Part shown: one piece after another, positions 16,360-25,322 of the stretch
How the letters are laid out: each line of letters starts with the position of its first letter
Position numbering within the stretch: position 1 is the first letter of the stretch
Source of the DNA: Fibrobacter sp.
GTDB lineage: Bacteria; Fibrobacterota; Fibrobacteria; Fibrobacterales; Fibrobacteraceae
DNA length: 64,000 bases
Direction of reading: 5' to 3'
Assembly (NCBI GenBank): GCA_017642335.1
Contig: JAGCPF010000063.1
Location: forward strand, 1 to 64,000
The notes under the pieces: generated by a model
What the model was told of the DNA's origin: nothing
The model's input: only the letters and a program-made list of their open reading frames with translations
Databases searched by the model: none
Position numbers and translations under genes: made by a program

Positions 16360-18189
16360 CTATTCCACCGTCACGCTTTTCGCCAGGTTCCTCGGCTGGT
16401 CCACGTCGTTGCCGCGCAGTACGGCGATGTGGTAGGCGAGCAGCTGGAGCGGGATGCAGGTCAGGATGGGCATGAGCATCGGGATGGTCTTGGGCACCAC
16501 GATGATGTGGTCGGCAATTTCGTCGAGCGGGCTACAGTCATCTGTCGTGATGGCGATGACCTTGCCGCCGCGGGCCTTGATTTCGCGGACGTTGCTGATG
16601 ATCTTGTCGAAGAGCGCATCCTTGGGCGCGATGACCACGACGGGCATGTTCTCGTCGATGAGGGCGATGGGGCCGTGCTTCATTTCGGCGGCGGGGTAAC
16701 CTTCCGCGTGGATGTAGCTGATTTCCTTGAGCTTGAGAGCGCCTTCCATTGCGACCGGGTAGTTGAAGTGCCTGCCCAGGTAGAGGAAGTTGTTCGCCTT
16801 GCTGTAGGCCTTGGCCAGTTCCTTGATTTTGTCGGAAAGCTTGAGTGTCTGTTCGGCAAGCTGGGGGAGGTCCAACATCGATTTCGCGATGTCCGCACCC
16901 GTCTCGAAGCTGAGCCGGCGCTGGCGACCGAGAAGGAGCGCGATCATGGCGAGTACGGTGACTTGCGAAGTGAACGCCTTGGTGCTCGCAACGCCGATTT
17001 CGGGACCCGCATGCAGGTATACGCCGCCGTCGCTGGTACGCGCAATGGTGGATCCCACTCCGTTACAAATGGCAAGCGCTGTTGCGCCCTTCTGCTGGGC
17101 TTCCTTGAGTGCCGCGAGCGTGTCGGCCGTTTCGCCGGACTGGCTGATGGCGAGCACGAGCGTGCCCGGCTTGATGATGGGGTTCCTGTAGCGGAATTCC
17201 GATGCGTATTCCACTTCGACCGGTACCCCTGCGAGATCTTCAATCATGTATTCGCCGACCATGCCGGCGTAGTAGCTCGTGCCGCAAGCGGTGATGATGA
17301 TGCGGTTGATGTTCCTGAGCTCGTTGATGTTCGTGTCGAGCCCTGCGAGCTTGGCGTTCCCTTCTGCAACGAGCAAGCGGCCGCGCATGGTGTTGCGCAA
17401 CACTTCGGGTTGCTCGAAAATTTCCTTGAGCATGAAATGCGGGAATCCGCCCTTTGCGACTGCATCGGCATCGAAATCCACGTCCTTGACTTCACGCTGG
17501 ACTTCGTGGCTGTTCATGTTGACAATGGAATAGCAGCCGTTCTTTACCTGCACGATGTCGTTGTCGTCGAGGTAGACAACCTTTTGTGTGTGGTTGATGA
17601 TGGCGGAGACGTCGCTTGCGAGGAAATAGTCGTTGTTGCTCCCGATACCGAGGATGAGCGGGGATCCGCGGCGGGCGCCGATAAGCGTTCCCGGTTCGTC
17701 GCTCGAAATGACGGCAAGGCCGAACGTGCCCTCGACAAGGGTGAGAGCCTTGATGACTGCGGTTTTCAGGTCGCCGTTGTAGAAACGTGCAATCAGGTGG
17801 GCCACGACTTCGGTATCCGTTTCGGAGTTGAACTTCACCCCGTCGGAGATGAGCTTGGCCTTGAGGCTTGCGTAGTTTTCGATGATGCCGTTGTGGACGA
17901 TGGAAATCTTGCCGTCGTAGCTTGTGTGCGGGTGGGCGTTCTCGACGGTCGGGGCGCCGTGTGTGGCCCAGCGGGTGTGCGCGATGCCTACGGTGCCCTT
18001 GGGCGGGTCCACCTTGAGCTTGTCTTCAAGTTCCTTGATTTTGCCGGAAGCTTTTACCGACTTGATGGTTCCGTTGTCAATAAGGGCTACACCCGAGCTG
18101 TCGTATCCGCGATATTCCAGTTTCTTGAGCCCGCCGACGAGAATGGGCAGGGCTTCGTTTGTGCCAATATAGGCGACAATTCCGCACAT
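16360..18189 (-). CDS. glmS: glutamine--fructose-6-phosphate aminotransferase (isomerizing)
   Basis: 609 residues, the normal length. MCGIVAYIG gives the catalytic N-terminal Cys2 of the glutaminase domain, which also fixes the start. The ITACGTSYYAGMVGEYMIE and SQSGETADTLAAL segments mark the two SIS isomerase domains, and the C-terminus (DQPRNLAKSVTVE) is canonical. It makes glucosamine-6-phosphate for peptidoglycan and lipopolysaccharide. It is a single gene, divergent from the FKBP gene. I looked for a glmS ribozyme upstream and saw none in the ~120-base leader region. Confidence 0.97.
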   Translation of the reverse strand: MCGIVAYIGTNEALPILVGGLKKLEYRGYDSSGVALIDNGTIKSVKASGKIKELEDKLKVDPPKGTVGIAHTRWATHGAPTVENAHPHTSYDGKISIVHNGIIENYASLKAKLISDGVKFNSETDTEVVAHLIARFYNGDLKTAVIKALTLVEGTFGLAVISSDEPGTLIGARRGSPLILGIGSNNDYFLASDVSAIINHTQKVVYLDDNDIVQVKNGCYSIVNMNSHEVQREVKDVDFDADAVAKGGFPHFMLKEIFEQPEVLRNTMRGRLLVAEGNAKLAGLDTNINELRNINRIIITACGTSYYAGMVGEYMIEDLAGVPVEVEYASEFRYRNPIIKPGTLVLAISQSGETADTLAALKEAQQKGATALAICNGVGSTIARTSDGGVYLHAGPEIGVASTKAFTSQVTVLAMIALLLGRQRRLSFETGADIAKSMLDLPQLAEQTLKLSDKIKELAKAYSKANNFLYLGRHFNYPVAMEGALKLKEISYIHAEGYPAAEMKHGPIALIDENMPVVVIAPKDALFDKIISNVREIKARGGKVIAITTDDCSPLDEIADHIIVVPKTIPMLMPILTCIPLQLLAYHIAVLRGNDVDQPRNLAKSVTVE

Positions 18190-18316
18190 AAGATTTCCCT
18201 TAAAAGATAAAACTTGAGATAATATACGAAAAGAATGTGTAAAAATCTTTTTTTCGTGCGCTAAATCACTCCCGTTTTGCTATTTTACTGATGTCAATTT
18301 AAAAAGAGGACTTCTT

Positions 18317-19114
18317 ATGAAGACAAAAATGATTATTGCAGCTGGCGCCATTGCCATGCTTTTGACTGGTTGTGACCAGTTCTGCCAGGGCCCGAAGACC
18401 AAGACTACCCTTGTCACTGAAAAGGATAAGTACAGCTACGCTCTTGGTGCCCATTTCGGCAACCAGGCGCACTTCCAGCTCGTTACTCGCGACTCTATTG
18501 ATTTGGATATTGACCTCTTCATCCAGGCTTTCAAGGAACGTTATAACGAAGATTCCGCCAAGTTCCTGATGAACGACTCCGTGATTTTCCAGACCCTGAC
18601 CGACCTCTCCCAGGCTCGCCAGGCCGAAAAGGTCAAGAAGGATAGCATCGCTGCCGAAGCCAACAAGGCTGCCGGCGAAGCCTTCCTCGCCTCCAACAAG
18701 ACTGCCGAAGGCGTCGTGACGACTGCCAGCGGTCTTCAGTACAAGGTCATCACCGAAGGTACGGGTGCAACGCCTGCCGACGGCGACATCGTGAAGGTGC
18801 ACTACACCGGTTCTCTCCTGGATGGCACCAAGTTCGACAGTTCCGTCGACCGTGGCGAACCGCTCGAGTTCCCGATCGGCGCCGTGATTCCGGGCTGGAC
18901 CGAAATGCTCAAGCTCATGAAGGTCGGTGGCAAGGTGACTGCATGGATTCCGAGCGACCTCGCTTACGGTCCGCACGGTCGTGGTCCCCAGATTCCGGGC
19001 AACAGCCTCCTCGTGTTCGAAATGGAATTGATCGACACGCACGCTGCTGACGCTCCCAAGGAAGAACCGAAGGTAGAGGCCAAGGCCGCTCCGAAGGCTG
19101 CCGCCAATCCGTAA
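18317..19114 (+). CDS. FKBP-type peptidyl-prolyl isomerase lipoprotein
   Basis: 265 residues. The lipoprotein signal MKTKMIIAAGAIAMLLTGC is followed by an FkpA-like helical dimerisation segment with 'YALGAHFGNQ' and 'FIQAFKE'. The FKBP domain (~residues 150-240) has GDIVKVHYTGSLLDG, FDSSVDRGEPLEF, VIPGWTEMLKLMKVGG and LAYGPHGRG. A Lys/Ala/Pro/Glu tail ends the protein. It probably helps fold envelope proteins in the periplasm. A good Shine-Dalgarno (AGAGGA) and a TATTTT -10-like box about 35 bases upstream are visible. Confidence 0.93.
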   Translation: MKTKMIIAAGAIAMLLTGCDQFCQGPKTKTTLVTEKDKYSYALGAHFGNQAHFQLVTRDSIDLDIDLFIQAFKERYNEDSAKFLMNDSVIFQTLTDLSQARQAEKVKKDSIAAEANKAAGEAFLASNKTAEGVVTTASGLQYKVITEGTGATPADGDIVKVHYTGSLLDGTKFDSSVDRGEPLEFPIGAVIPGWTEMLKLMKVGGKVTAWIPSDLAYGPHGRGPQIPGNSLLVFEMELIDTHAADAPKEEPKVEAKAAPKAAANP

Positions 19115-19152
19115 TGGGTCTGCCGGTTGCACCGGTTCCATAATCGGCTTTT

Positions 19153-19182
19153 GCCCTGGCTTTTTCGCCAGGGCTTTTTTTT
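19153..19182 (+). terminator. Rho-independent terminator after FKBP gene
   Basis: GCCCTGGC (19153-19160), a 6-base loop and GCCAGGGC (19167-19174) are followed by eight T's. Confidence 0.93.
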
Positions 19183-19223
19183 AATAGTTATCTTTAGTTC
19201 GCTTTGTTTATGGATAGGTTTTG

Positions 19224-20543
19224 ATGTCCCTTTTTAGATTATTTGTTCTCTTTGTTTTAGTGTCCCTTGTGGGTTGCCGTGAACAGGCGAAAATTGCAGC
19301 CCTGCAGGAGGAAGGCAAACAACTTGCCGCTACGGCGGATTCCCTCAGGCTCGAGATTGACCGGTTACAGCAGCTGCCGGGAAACTGGATTATCCACAAC
19401 GATACCGTCCGCGCGGGCGATGGACTTTTCCAGGTGCTTTACCGCATGCAGATTAACCAGAAGGAACGAGGCAAGATCGTTATCGGCATGCAGGACAGCG
19501 TGGAACTTTCCAAGATGCGCGTGGGGCATGTTTTTTTCGCGGCCATGGATTCTAGCGGCAGCGTCCAGCGTTTCCGCTATGCGCCCAATCCGGCGGTCAT
19601 CCATGTGATGAGCAAGGTCGATACGGGTTACGTGTACAGCCGCATCGAGAAGCCGGTGAAGGTCCGCCAGTCCGTGTACGAGGGCGTTATCGAGAAAGAC
19701 GGCACCTTGAGCGGCATTCTGCACAAGGTGGGAATCCCTTCGCGCATGGTCGGCATCGTCGGCGGTGTGCTGCAGTGCAAGGTCGCCTTCAGGCAGGCTT
19801 GGCCGGGCGACCGTTTCCGTATTTTGTTGGAAGAGACTTTCTACCAGGATTCCATCTGGATTGACGGCAAGGTGATTTACGCCGAGTTCGAAGGTAGGAC
19901 TGTCGGCCATCACGAGGCGTTCCGCTATTACGACGGCGATCCCAAGAGCACGTACAACGCGCACTACACGGAATCGGGCGAGGCGCTTATTTTTGACGGG
20001 CTGCGTTACCCGCTGGACCGTCTGCACATCACGAGTTCCTACGGCTCGCGTATCCACCCCATTACGGGTAAGCGCACGGTCCATCACGGAGTGGATTACG
20101 GTAGCCCCACGGGTTCCCCTGTCCATGCGGTTGCGGCTGGAGTGGTGACTGTTTCTGGGTTTGACCCGTTGAGCGGGAACAAGGTCGCTGTGAAGCACCG
20201 GGACAATTCGGTGAGCTGGTACATGCACATGTCGTCACGCGGCGTGGGTGTGGGCGCTCACGTGTCGGCGGGCCAGATTATTGGCCGCGTCGGCTCGACC
20301 GGGCGTAGCACGGGCCCGCACCTGCATTTCGGGTTCAAGAACGCAAAGGGCGCATGGATAAATCCGCTCTCGAAGACGATGATTGCAACTCCGAAACTTG
20401 CGGGCGAGCGCCTCGCGAAACTCACGAAACAAGTCGCAGAAATAAGAAAGCAGGTGGAGCTTACGCTTGCTGCACCTGCCGTGAAGGTGAACGACACAAC
20501 GGACGTCATGGTCCGCATGCGTGACGTGACTGGCGGGATTTGA
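19224..20543 (+). CDS. M23 family metallopeptidase, lipoprotein
   Basis: 439 residues from the ATG at 19224 (a TTG three bases earlier is less likely). The lipobox is LVGC, followed by a short coiled coil (residues 20-50). A middle region resembles the OapA/Csd3-type module of cell-shape endopeptidases. The LytM/M23 domain has the zinc ligands of HHGVDYGSPTG (~residue 286) and HLHFGF (~366). It is likely a peptidoglycan DD-endopeptidase in the periplasm. The stop codon lies inside a terminator hairpin. Confidence 0.92.
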   Translation: MSLFRLFVLFVLVSLVGCREQAKIAALQEEGKQLAATADSLRLEIDRLQQLPGNWIIHNDTVRAGDGLFQVLYRMQINQKERGKIVIGMQDSVELSKMRVGHVFFAAMDSSGSVQRFRYAPNPAVIHVMSKVDTGYVYSRIEKPVKVRQSVYEGVIEKDGTLSGILHKVGIPSRMVGIVGGVLQCKVAFRQAWPGDRFRILLEETFYQDSIWIDGKVIYAEFEGRTVGHHEAFRYYDGDPKSTYNAHYTESGEALIFDGLRYPLDRLHITSSYGSRIHPITGKRTVHHGVDYGSPTGSPVHAVAAGVVTVSGFDPLSGNKVAVKHRDNSVSWYMHMSSRGVGVGAHVSAGQIIGRVGSTGRSTGPHLHFGFKNAKGAWINPLSKTMIATPKLAGERLAKLTKQVAEIRKQVELTLAAPAVKVNDTTDVMVRMRDVTGGI

Positions 20544-20557
20544 CATCCCGCATTTTT
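20533..20557 (+). terminator. terminator overlapping the M23 stop codon
   Basis: GCGGGAT-TTGAC-ATCCCGC (20533-20551) with T's after it. The TGA stop is in the loop. It ends just before the stop of the convergent S41 peptidase gene. Confidence 0.85.
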
Positions 20558-20566
20558 AACTAATGA

Positions 20567-22039
20567 CTAGCGGCCCTTTATTGGGGACTTCTTCACCTTG
20601 AACGCGCCGAAGTGGTCGCGGCGGTTGAACTGCGGCTTGCCGCCGATCTTGCGGGTGAGTGCAGGGAAGTGGCCCGTGGGCGTGTTGCTGTAGCCTGCGG
20701 TTCTCACCATGGTCCCTTCTTCCGCGATTTCGAAAGCCGCATTCACAGCGTCCTTGAGGGACAGCTTGAGGATGTCGGGTTCGATTCCGTAGGTGTGGTA
20801 GCTGTTGTGATTCTTGTCGAAGAATTGCGAACTGGTAACACCTGCGTATCCTCCGGCCGGGGTCTCGAAATAGTATTGGCCGATACCCTTGCCGTAACTA
20901 CGTGTGCCGACAACGGGTGCATTCCTTGCGGCCGTGACGGCGGATATCATAAGTTCTGAACAGCTGGCCGTGCCGCCGTTTTGGATGAATACGATGTAGC
21001 GGTCGTTTGCCATTCCGTCGCCGGTCTTGCCGTAGTCGGAAGGCAGCATGGGAACCGTGTCGATTATTTGCGTGTAATCGTGGATGGTGTCAATGTCTGC
21101 GTTTATGGAATAGCCGAGGACGGTGTTTGCGGGGAGGAGTTCGGCGGCCATAGGTTCGCAGTGGTCCACCGATCCGCCGCCGTTGTCGGCCAGGTTGATG
21201 ATGGTCGCCTTGGCTCCATCGGTCTTTCTCAGGGCTTCCTTGAACTCTCCGTAGGTTCCTTCATTCGTAATTGTTGTATCGGTGAATTCGGAAATGGTGA
21301 TTATCGGGATGTCGCCCCTGTAGTTGACGAAGACGGTCGGTGTCTTGACCTTTTGGACCTTGATGTTCAGAGTGTCCAGGGTTTCTCCGCGCGAAACGAC
21401 AAACTCGAACTTGTCGCCATCCTTGCTTGCCGTTTCCTGCTCTTCTACGTCCTGGCGGTTCACGGGATTGTCGTCGATGCTGATGATGACATCCCCTTCC
21501 TTGATGCCCGCCTTTTCGGCAGGACTGTTCGGGAACACGTTCAGGACGACCGCACTGCCGCTGGCCGGCTGTTCGATGGTGTCAAGCCTGATCCCGAATC
21601 CCACGTCGTAATCCGAGTAGAATAGTGCGTCGGAAATCATTTCGCTGAAGCTCGGGTCAAAGTAGTTTGTGAACGGACAGCTCATCTGGTCAAACATGTA
21701 GTAGATGTCGCTGTATTCGGCGGGGTATTTCCGGTATTCGGGAAGGGTGCCGGATACGTCGTAATAGTCGTTTCGATCGCCGAGTTCGTGCTTGGTGTGG
21801 GCGTACAGGTAGAACAGGTCGAGCAACTCGTAAGTCATCTCGAATTCCTGGAGCTCGATGGGCAGCATCTTGAACTCTCTTTCGCTCAGAGGTAGCGAGA
21901 GGCCTTTTTCCCTGGCCGCATCACGGATAGCCTCTTCAAACGCTCCTTCCTCGTCTCTGTCACTCACGAGGATGTTGCAGGATGCAAAAAGGAATGCGCT
22001 TATAGATATGAAAAATGGGAAAAAGGAAATTTTTTTCAT
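20567..22039 (-). CDS. S41 family C-terminal processing peptidase, lipoprotein (copy A)
   Basis: 490 residues. Lipoprotein signal with lipobox LFASC. A PDZ domain (VLNVFPNSPAEKAGIKEGDVIISIDDNP, ~residues 165-200) precedes the S41 core: NLADNGGGSVDHC, the catalytic Ser in GGTASCSELM (~354) and the Lys in GTRSYGKGIGQ (~380). It is a tail-specific protease-like enzyme of the periplasm. It lies 4 bases downstream of a paralogue in the same direction, so the two form an operon made by tandem duplication. Confidence 0.92.
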   Translation of the reverse strand: MKKISFFPFFISISAFLFASCNILVSDRDEEGAFEEAIRDAAREKGLSLPLSEREFKMLPIELQEFEMTYELLDLFYLYAHTKHELGDRNDYYDVSGTLPEYRKYPAEYSDIYYMFDQMSCPFTNYFDPSFSEMISDALFYSDYDVGFGIRLDTIEQPASGSAVVLNVFPNSPAEKAGIKEGDVIISIDDNPVNRQDVEEQETASKDGDKFEFVVSRGETLDTLNIKVQKVKTPTVFVNYRGDIPIITISEFTDTTITNEGTYGEFKEALRKTDGAKATIINLADNGGGSVDHCEPMAAELLPANTVLGYSINADIDTIHDYTQIIDTVPMLPSDYGKTGDGMANDRYIVFIQNGGTASCSELMISAVTAARNAPVVGTRSYGKGIGQYYFETPAGGYAGVTSSQFFDKNHNSYHTYGIEPDILKLSLKDAVNAAFEIAEEGTMVRTAGYSNTPTGHFPALTRKIGGKPQFNRRDHFGAFKVKKSPIKGR

Positions 22040-22043
22040 AGGC

Positions 22044-23432
22044 TTACTCCTCGGTCAGTGAAACCTTATTTGAAAAATAAGAAATATCATCTTCGCTTTC
22101 GGTGTGTGCTCCACCGATGGAGCGTTTCTTGGGGATGATTTTCATGCGGGGCAAGATGGACGCCTTGCCGGACTTCTTTTTGCCAAATTCCGACTTGGCC
22201 GCATCGGCAACGCAATCGTAGATGCTTTCGAAGCTGTCGCACGGATAGTCGGGCTCGATACCCGTCTTGTTGTAGGAGCTTCCTTTCGGGGTAATGAATT
22301 CCAGGTTCGTGATGATGGCCAGTGCACCGTCTTTCGTATTCCAGGTGGTTTGCCCGATGCCCTTTCCGAACGTGGTTTGCCCGACAACGGGAATCGGAGC
22401 GAGTTCCGTGACGGCAGACGTGAATATCTCCGCGCAGCTGGCACTGTTCCTGTTCACGAGAATAAGGAATTTCCCGTTTTCGCCGGGGTCGCCCGTCGTA
22501 GCGTAGCGCTTGTCGTTGAAGTGTATCGCTTTCCCTTCCCCGTTGAAAGATCTCCAGTGCCTAGAGGAAAGCATCCCCTTTTTGACGAATAGGTCGGCCA
22601 TTCCTACGCACTGGCTCACGTGTCCGCCCGGGTTGTTCCTGAGGTCGAGAACGCGCACGTCCTTTACGTCGCTTGTGGAGTCCAGGTGGCTCCTGAGCTC
22701 ACCCAGGGAGCCGTCCTTCTGGTCGAGGGTTGTCAACTTGAATTCCGTAATTTGTATGTACTCCATCCCGTCGATAGTGTCAACGAAAACCGTCGGCGCA
22801 TAGATGGTTTCCTTCTTCATCTTGTAGGTGTGGATGCTGTCGTCGATGGCTATCTTGAGGGTAATCTTCTTGGTCTGCTCGACGATGGAGTCATAGACGG
22901 CCATGTCCGCGATGTCCGTGATTTCCCTGCCGTTGATGCTGATGATGTTGCCGTAGCGGGGGACTCCTGCCTTGGCTGCCGGGCTTTCGGGATAGACTCG
23001 GTAGACGAATAGGGGGTGCTCCTCATCCGGTGCGAGCATGTATTCCATGCCCAGGTCCCCTTCGACGATGCTCGTGTTCATTTGCTGGGTTGCGGCCTCG
23101 CTCTTGGAAGGGGGGACGTAGCGGGTGTAGGGGTCGTCCAGTACCTTGTACAGAGCCTGGACGGAGTCGCCATCGGGATCGAGCTTGTCTAGTTCGTCCT
23201 CGAACAGGTAGGTGCGGTTGAGCAGCCAGTAGTTGAACTGGTATTCTGTGGGCGCCGGGGTTTCCTTTACCGGCGACATGAAATCGCTACAGGCGGTGAG
23301 AAAGACGAGGGACGAAAGAAGGGCGAGGAAGTGGCGGAACGCGAAAGATACGCCGCACTTCTCAATGCGAGTTGCTCTTTCTCCGAGCGAAACGTGGAAG
23401 CCCGGAGAAGCAGTCTGGAGATTACCAACCAC
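22044..23432 (-). CDS. S41 family C-terminal processing peptidase, lipoprotein (copy B)
   Basis: 462 residues as an open frame from a GTG at 23432. PDZ (RVYPESPAAKAGVPRYGNIISINGRE) and S41 motifs (LRNNPGGHVSQC, NSASCAEIF, TTFGKGIGQ) mirror copy A. The lipobox is FLTAC (~residue 48), which leaves an unusually long pre-signal segment of about 30 residues. No ATG, GTG or TTG lies between, so the true start may be a rarer codon or the frame's upstream part may be non-coding. Confidence in the gene is high but low for its start. Confidence 0.85.
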   Translation of the reverse strand: MVGNLQTASPGFHVSLGERATRIEKCGVSFAFRHFLALLSSLVFLTACSDFMSPVKETPAPTEYQFNYWLLNRTYLFEDELDKLDPDGDSVQALYKVLDDPYTRYVPPSKSEAATQQMNTSIVEGDLGMEYMLAPDEEHPLFVYRVYPESPAAKAGVPRYGNIISINGREITDIADMAVYDSIVEQTKKITLKIAIDDSIHTYKMKKETIYAPTVFVDTIDGMEYIQITEFKLTTLDQKDGSLGELRSHLDSTSDVKDVRVLDLRNNPGGHVSQCVGMADLFVKKGMLSSRHWRSFNGEGKAIHFNDKRYATTGDPGENGKFLILVNRNSASCAEIFTSAVTELAPIPVVGQTTFGKGIGQTTWNTKDGALAIITNLEFITPKGSSYNKTGIEPDYPCDSFESIYDCVADAAKSEFGKKKSGKASILPRMKIIPKKRSIGGAHTESEDDISYFSNKVSLTEE

Positions 23433-23454
23433 TAACCACCAACCCCTATACTGG

Positions 23455-24207
23455 TTACTGATCGATTTTCAGTCCCTTCTTGTCGAGCAGCAGGCGAGGT
23501 ACGCCTTCTTCCATGGGGTTCTCGATGATGGAGATGGTCTGGAGGCTGTCGCAGTCGGCCAGGGCTTCGGGGAGGGTCGCGAGCTGGTTCGCGTCGAGCA
23601 CGAGTTCGCGGAGCTTGCCGAGTTTGCCGAATTCGGCGGGGATGGCGCTCAGCTGGTTTCCGGAAATCATGAGGATTTCCAGCTTGCCGAGGTGGCCGAG
23701 CGTGCTGGGAATGCTGGTCAGTTCGTTATTGTCGAGATAGAGCTTGACGAGGCTTTCCATTTCGCCGAGGCTTGCGGGAATGTCGGTGAGCATGTTGTCG
23801 TGCAGGCTGAGCTTCACGACCTTCTTCCAGTTGCCGATTTCTTCGGGCAAGTCCATAAGCTGATTCTTGGCGATGTTCACCGTATGGAGGTTCGTGAGCT
23901 TGCCGATGGTACTCGGCAGTTCGGAAAGGCTGTTGTAGCCCAGGTACAGGTGCTCGAGCTTCGTGAGGTTGCCGATGGAGTCGGGGAGTTCCATGAGGTC
24001 GTTCTCGCTCACCGAGAGGCTCTTGAGGTTCTTGAGCTGTCCCAGTTCGTCCGGAAGCTCCACGAGCTTGTTGCGGTCGAGGTTCAGTTCTTCGAGAGAC
24101 TCTATGTCAAAGAGTTCCTTGGGCAAGATACGGAGGTCTTGCTGGGAAAGGTCCAGGGAAGTGGCCTTCTCGGCCTTGGCTTTTGCAATAACATCCATCA
24201 GATTCAT
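23455..24207 (-). CDS. leucine-rich repeat protein
   Basis: 250 residues. A short N-terminal cap (MNLMDVIAKAKAEKATSLDLS) is followed by about nine 23-residue leucine-rich repeats of the L..LP..LG.L..L..L.L..N type, spread over the rest of the protein. No signal peptide, so probably cytoplasmic. Such proteins usually act in protein-protein contact, and no partner is evident. Upstream lies an AT-rich non-coding stretch that contains a long hairpin. Confidence 0.9.
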   Translation of the reverse strand: MNLMDVIAKAKAEKATSLDLSQQDLRILPKELFDIESLEELNLDRNKLVELPDELGQLKNLKSLSVSENDLMELPDSIGNLTKLEHLYLGYNSLSELPSTIGKLTNLHTVNIAKNQLMDLPEEIGNWKKVVKLSLHDNMLTDIPASLGEMESLVKLYLDNNELTSIPSTLGHLGKLEILMISGNQLSAIPAEFGKLGKLRELVLDANQLATLPEALADCDSLQTISIIENPMEEGVPRLLLDKKGLKIDQ

Positions 24208-24279
24208 AGGGCGTCTCCTCGGGTTCTTACTTCATAAATCATAACATTTTAAATCATAGCATTTTTAACGTGGCTCGTA

Positions 24280-24325
24280 TGGGGTGGAACAAAAAAAAAC
24301 AGCTATTTGTTCTCTAGGCACCCCA
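24280..24325. other. two-part hairpin upstream of LRR and TIGR02147 genes
   Basis: TGGGGTG (24280-24286) pairs with CACCCCA (24319-24325), and inside it GAACAAA (24287-24293) pairs with TTTGTTC (24306-24312). No T run follows in either direction, so it is not a clear terminator. It lies in the divergent region between two genes. Confidence 0.5.
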
Positions 24326-24412
24326 TTGACAAAACGGTTCGGATTTGGTTGTACTGCAAATATGATTTTTTTTGAATTTTTATTTAAAATTGCCTAATTC
24401 TGCATAAATCAG

Positions 24413-24434
24413 CAATATTTGTATTGTAATATTG
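24413..24434. promoter_or_regulatory. inverted repeat in front of the TIGR02147-type gene
   Basis: CAATATT (24413-24419), 8 bases, AATATTG (24428-24434). It lies about 37 bases before the ATG at 24471, where an operator for autoregulation would be expected. The function is inferred from position only. Confidence 0.4.
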
Positions 24435-24470
24435 TTTGCTTTCCGTAGAAAAAAGAGGTAGTTTATAGGC

Positions 24471-25307
24471 ATGAAACAGATTACTGAATACACGGATTAC
24501 CGTCATTACATATTGGACTATTACACCGAGCGCAAAATGAAGGGTGCGTTCACGTGGAGGGAGTTTGCCCGTAATGCGGGCTTCTCTTCGCCGGTGTACT
24601 TGAAGCAGGTGAGTGACGGCCAGTTCAACTTGAGCGCGGAGGCGGTCGAGCGCGTGGCCGCCGCCATGGGCCTTACGGGGCTCGAGCTGCTCTACTTTCG
24701 CGCCATGGTCAAGTTCAACCACGCGCCCGATGACCGCAACAAAAAGCGGTATTTCGAGGAGATGCTCTCGATTGCGGGCGATGGCAAGGTGAAGGTTTTG
24801 GAGGGAGACGCCTTCAAGTTCTTTAGCAGCTGGAAAAACCAGGTGATCAGGGAACTGGCTTACGCCATGCCAGGCGCGAAGCCCCTGGAACTCGCCCATG
24901 CTTGTCGACCCAAGATTACGGCAGCCGAAGTTTCCGAAACACTGAAGTTCCTTACCCAGGTGGGGTTACTGCGCAAGGACGAAAACGGAAACTACAGCGT
25001 GGTCGACAAGGCCGTGACGACGGGACCCATGGAGGTCACGCCCGTCGCGGTTCGCGGCCTTCATCGCGAAATGGGCGAGTTCGCGCTCGAGGCCATCGAG
25101 GGGGTCCCCCTTTCGGAACGTCATTTTTCGGGCCTTACGCTGGGCGTTACCCAGGAGGCCTACCAGAAGATTGTAGAAGAAATTGCCGCCTTCCGCAAAA
25201 GGGTGGTGGCCATCGCCACCGCCCAGAGCGAGACGGATCAAGTGTACCGCTTGAACTTGCAGTTCTTCCCCATGACAAAAATCACAAAGAAAAATTCAAA
25301 ACAATAG
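24471..25307 (+). CDS. TIGR02147/DUF4423 family protein (Fibrobacter-type, HTH-like N-terminus)
   Basis: 278 residues. The opening YTDYRHYILDYYTERK, then FTWREFARNAGFSSPVYLKQV, VERVAAAMGLTGLELLYFRAMV and YFEEML are the hallmarks of TIGR02147, a family first defined in Fibrobacter succinogenes. The N-terminal ~90 residues look like a helix-turn-helix domain, so a DNA-binding regulator is plausible. The rest (DUF4423) is of unknown function. It precedes the Fibrobacter paralogous-domain lipoprotein by 15 bases, so the two are probably co-transcribed. Confidence 0.88.
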   Translation: MKQITEYTDYRHYILDYYTERKMKGAFTWREFARNAGFSSPVYLKQVSDGQFNLSAEAVERVAAAMGLTGLELLYFRAMVKFNHAPDDRNKKRYFEEMLSIAGDGKVKVLEGDAFKFFSSWKNQVIRELAYAMPGAKPLELAHACRPKITAAEVSETLKFLTQVGLLRKDENGNYSVVDKAVTTGPMEVTPVAVRGLHREMGEFALEAIEGVPLSERHFSGLTLGVTQEAYQKIVEEIAAFRKRVVAIATAQSETDQVYRLNLQFFPMTKITKKNSKQ

Positions 25308-25322
25308 GCTAGGAGCAGTATC

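Noticed and set aside
16429..18210. 593-residue open frame on the plus strand
   Set aside because: It is antisense to glmS, whose identity is certain.
18190..18316. possible glmS ribozyme or riboswitch
   Set aside because: I looked for the pseudoknot core upstream of glmS and saw no convincing match; the leader is short and AT-rich.
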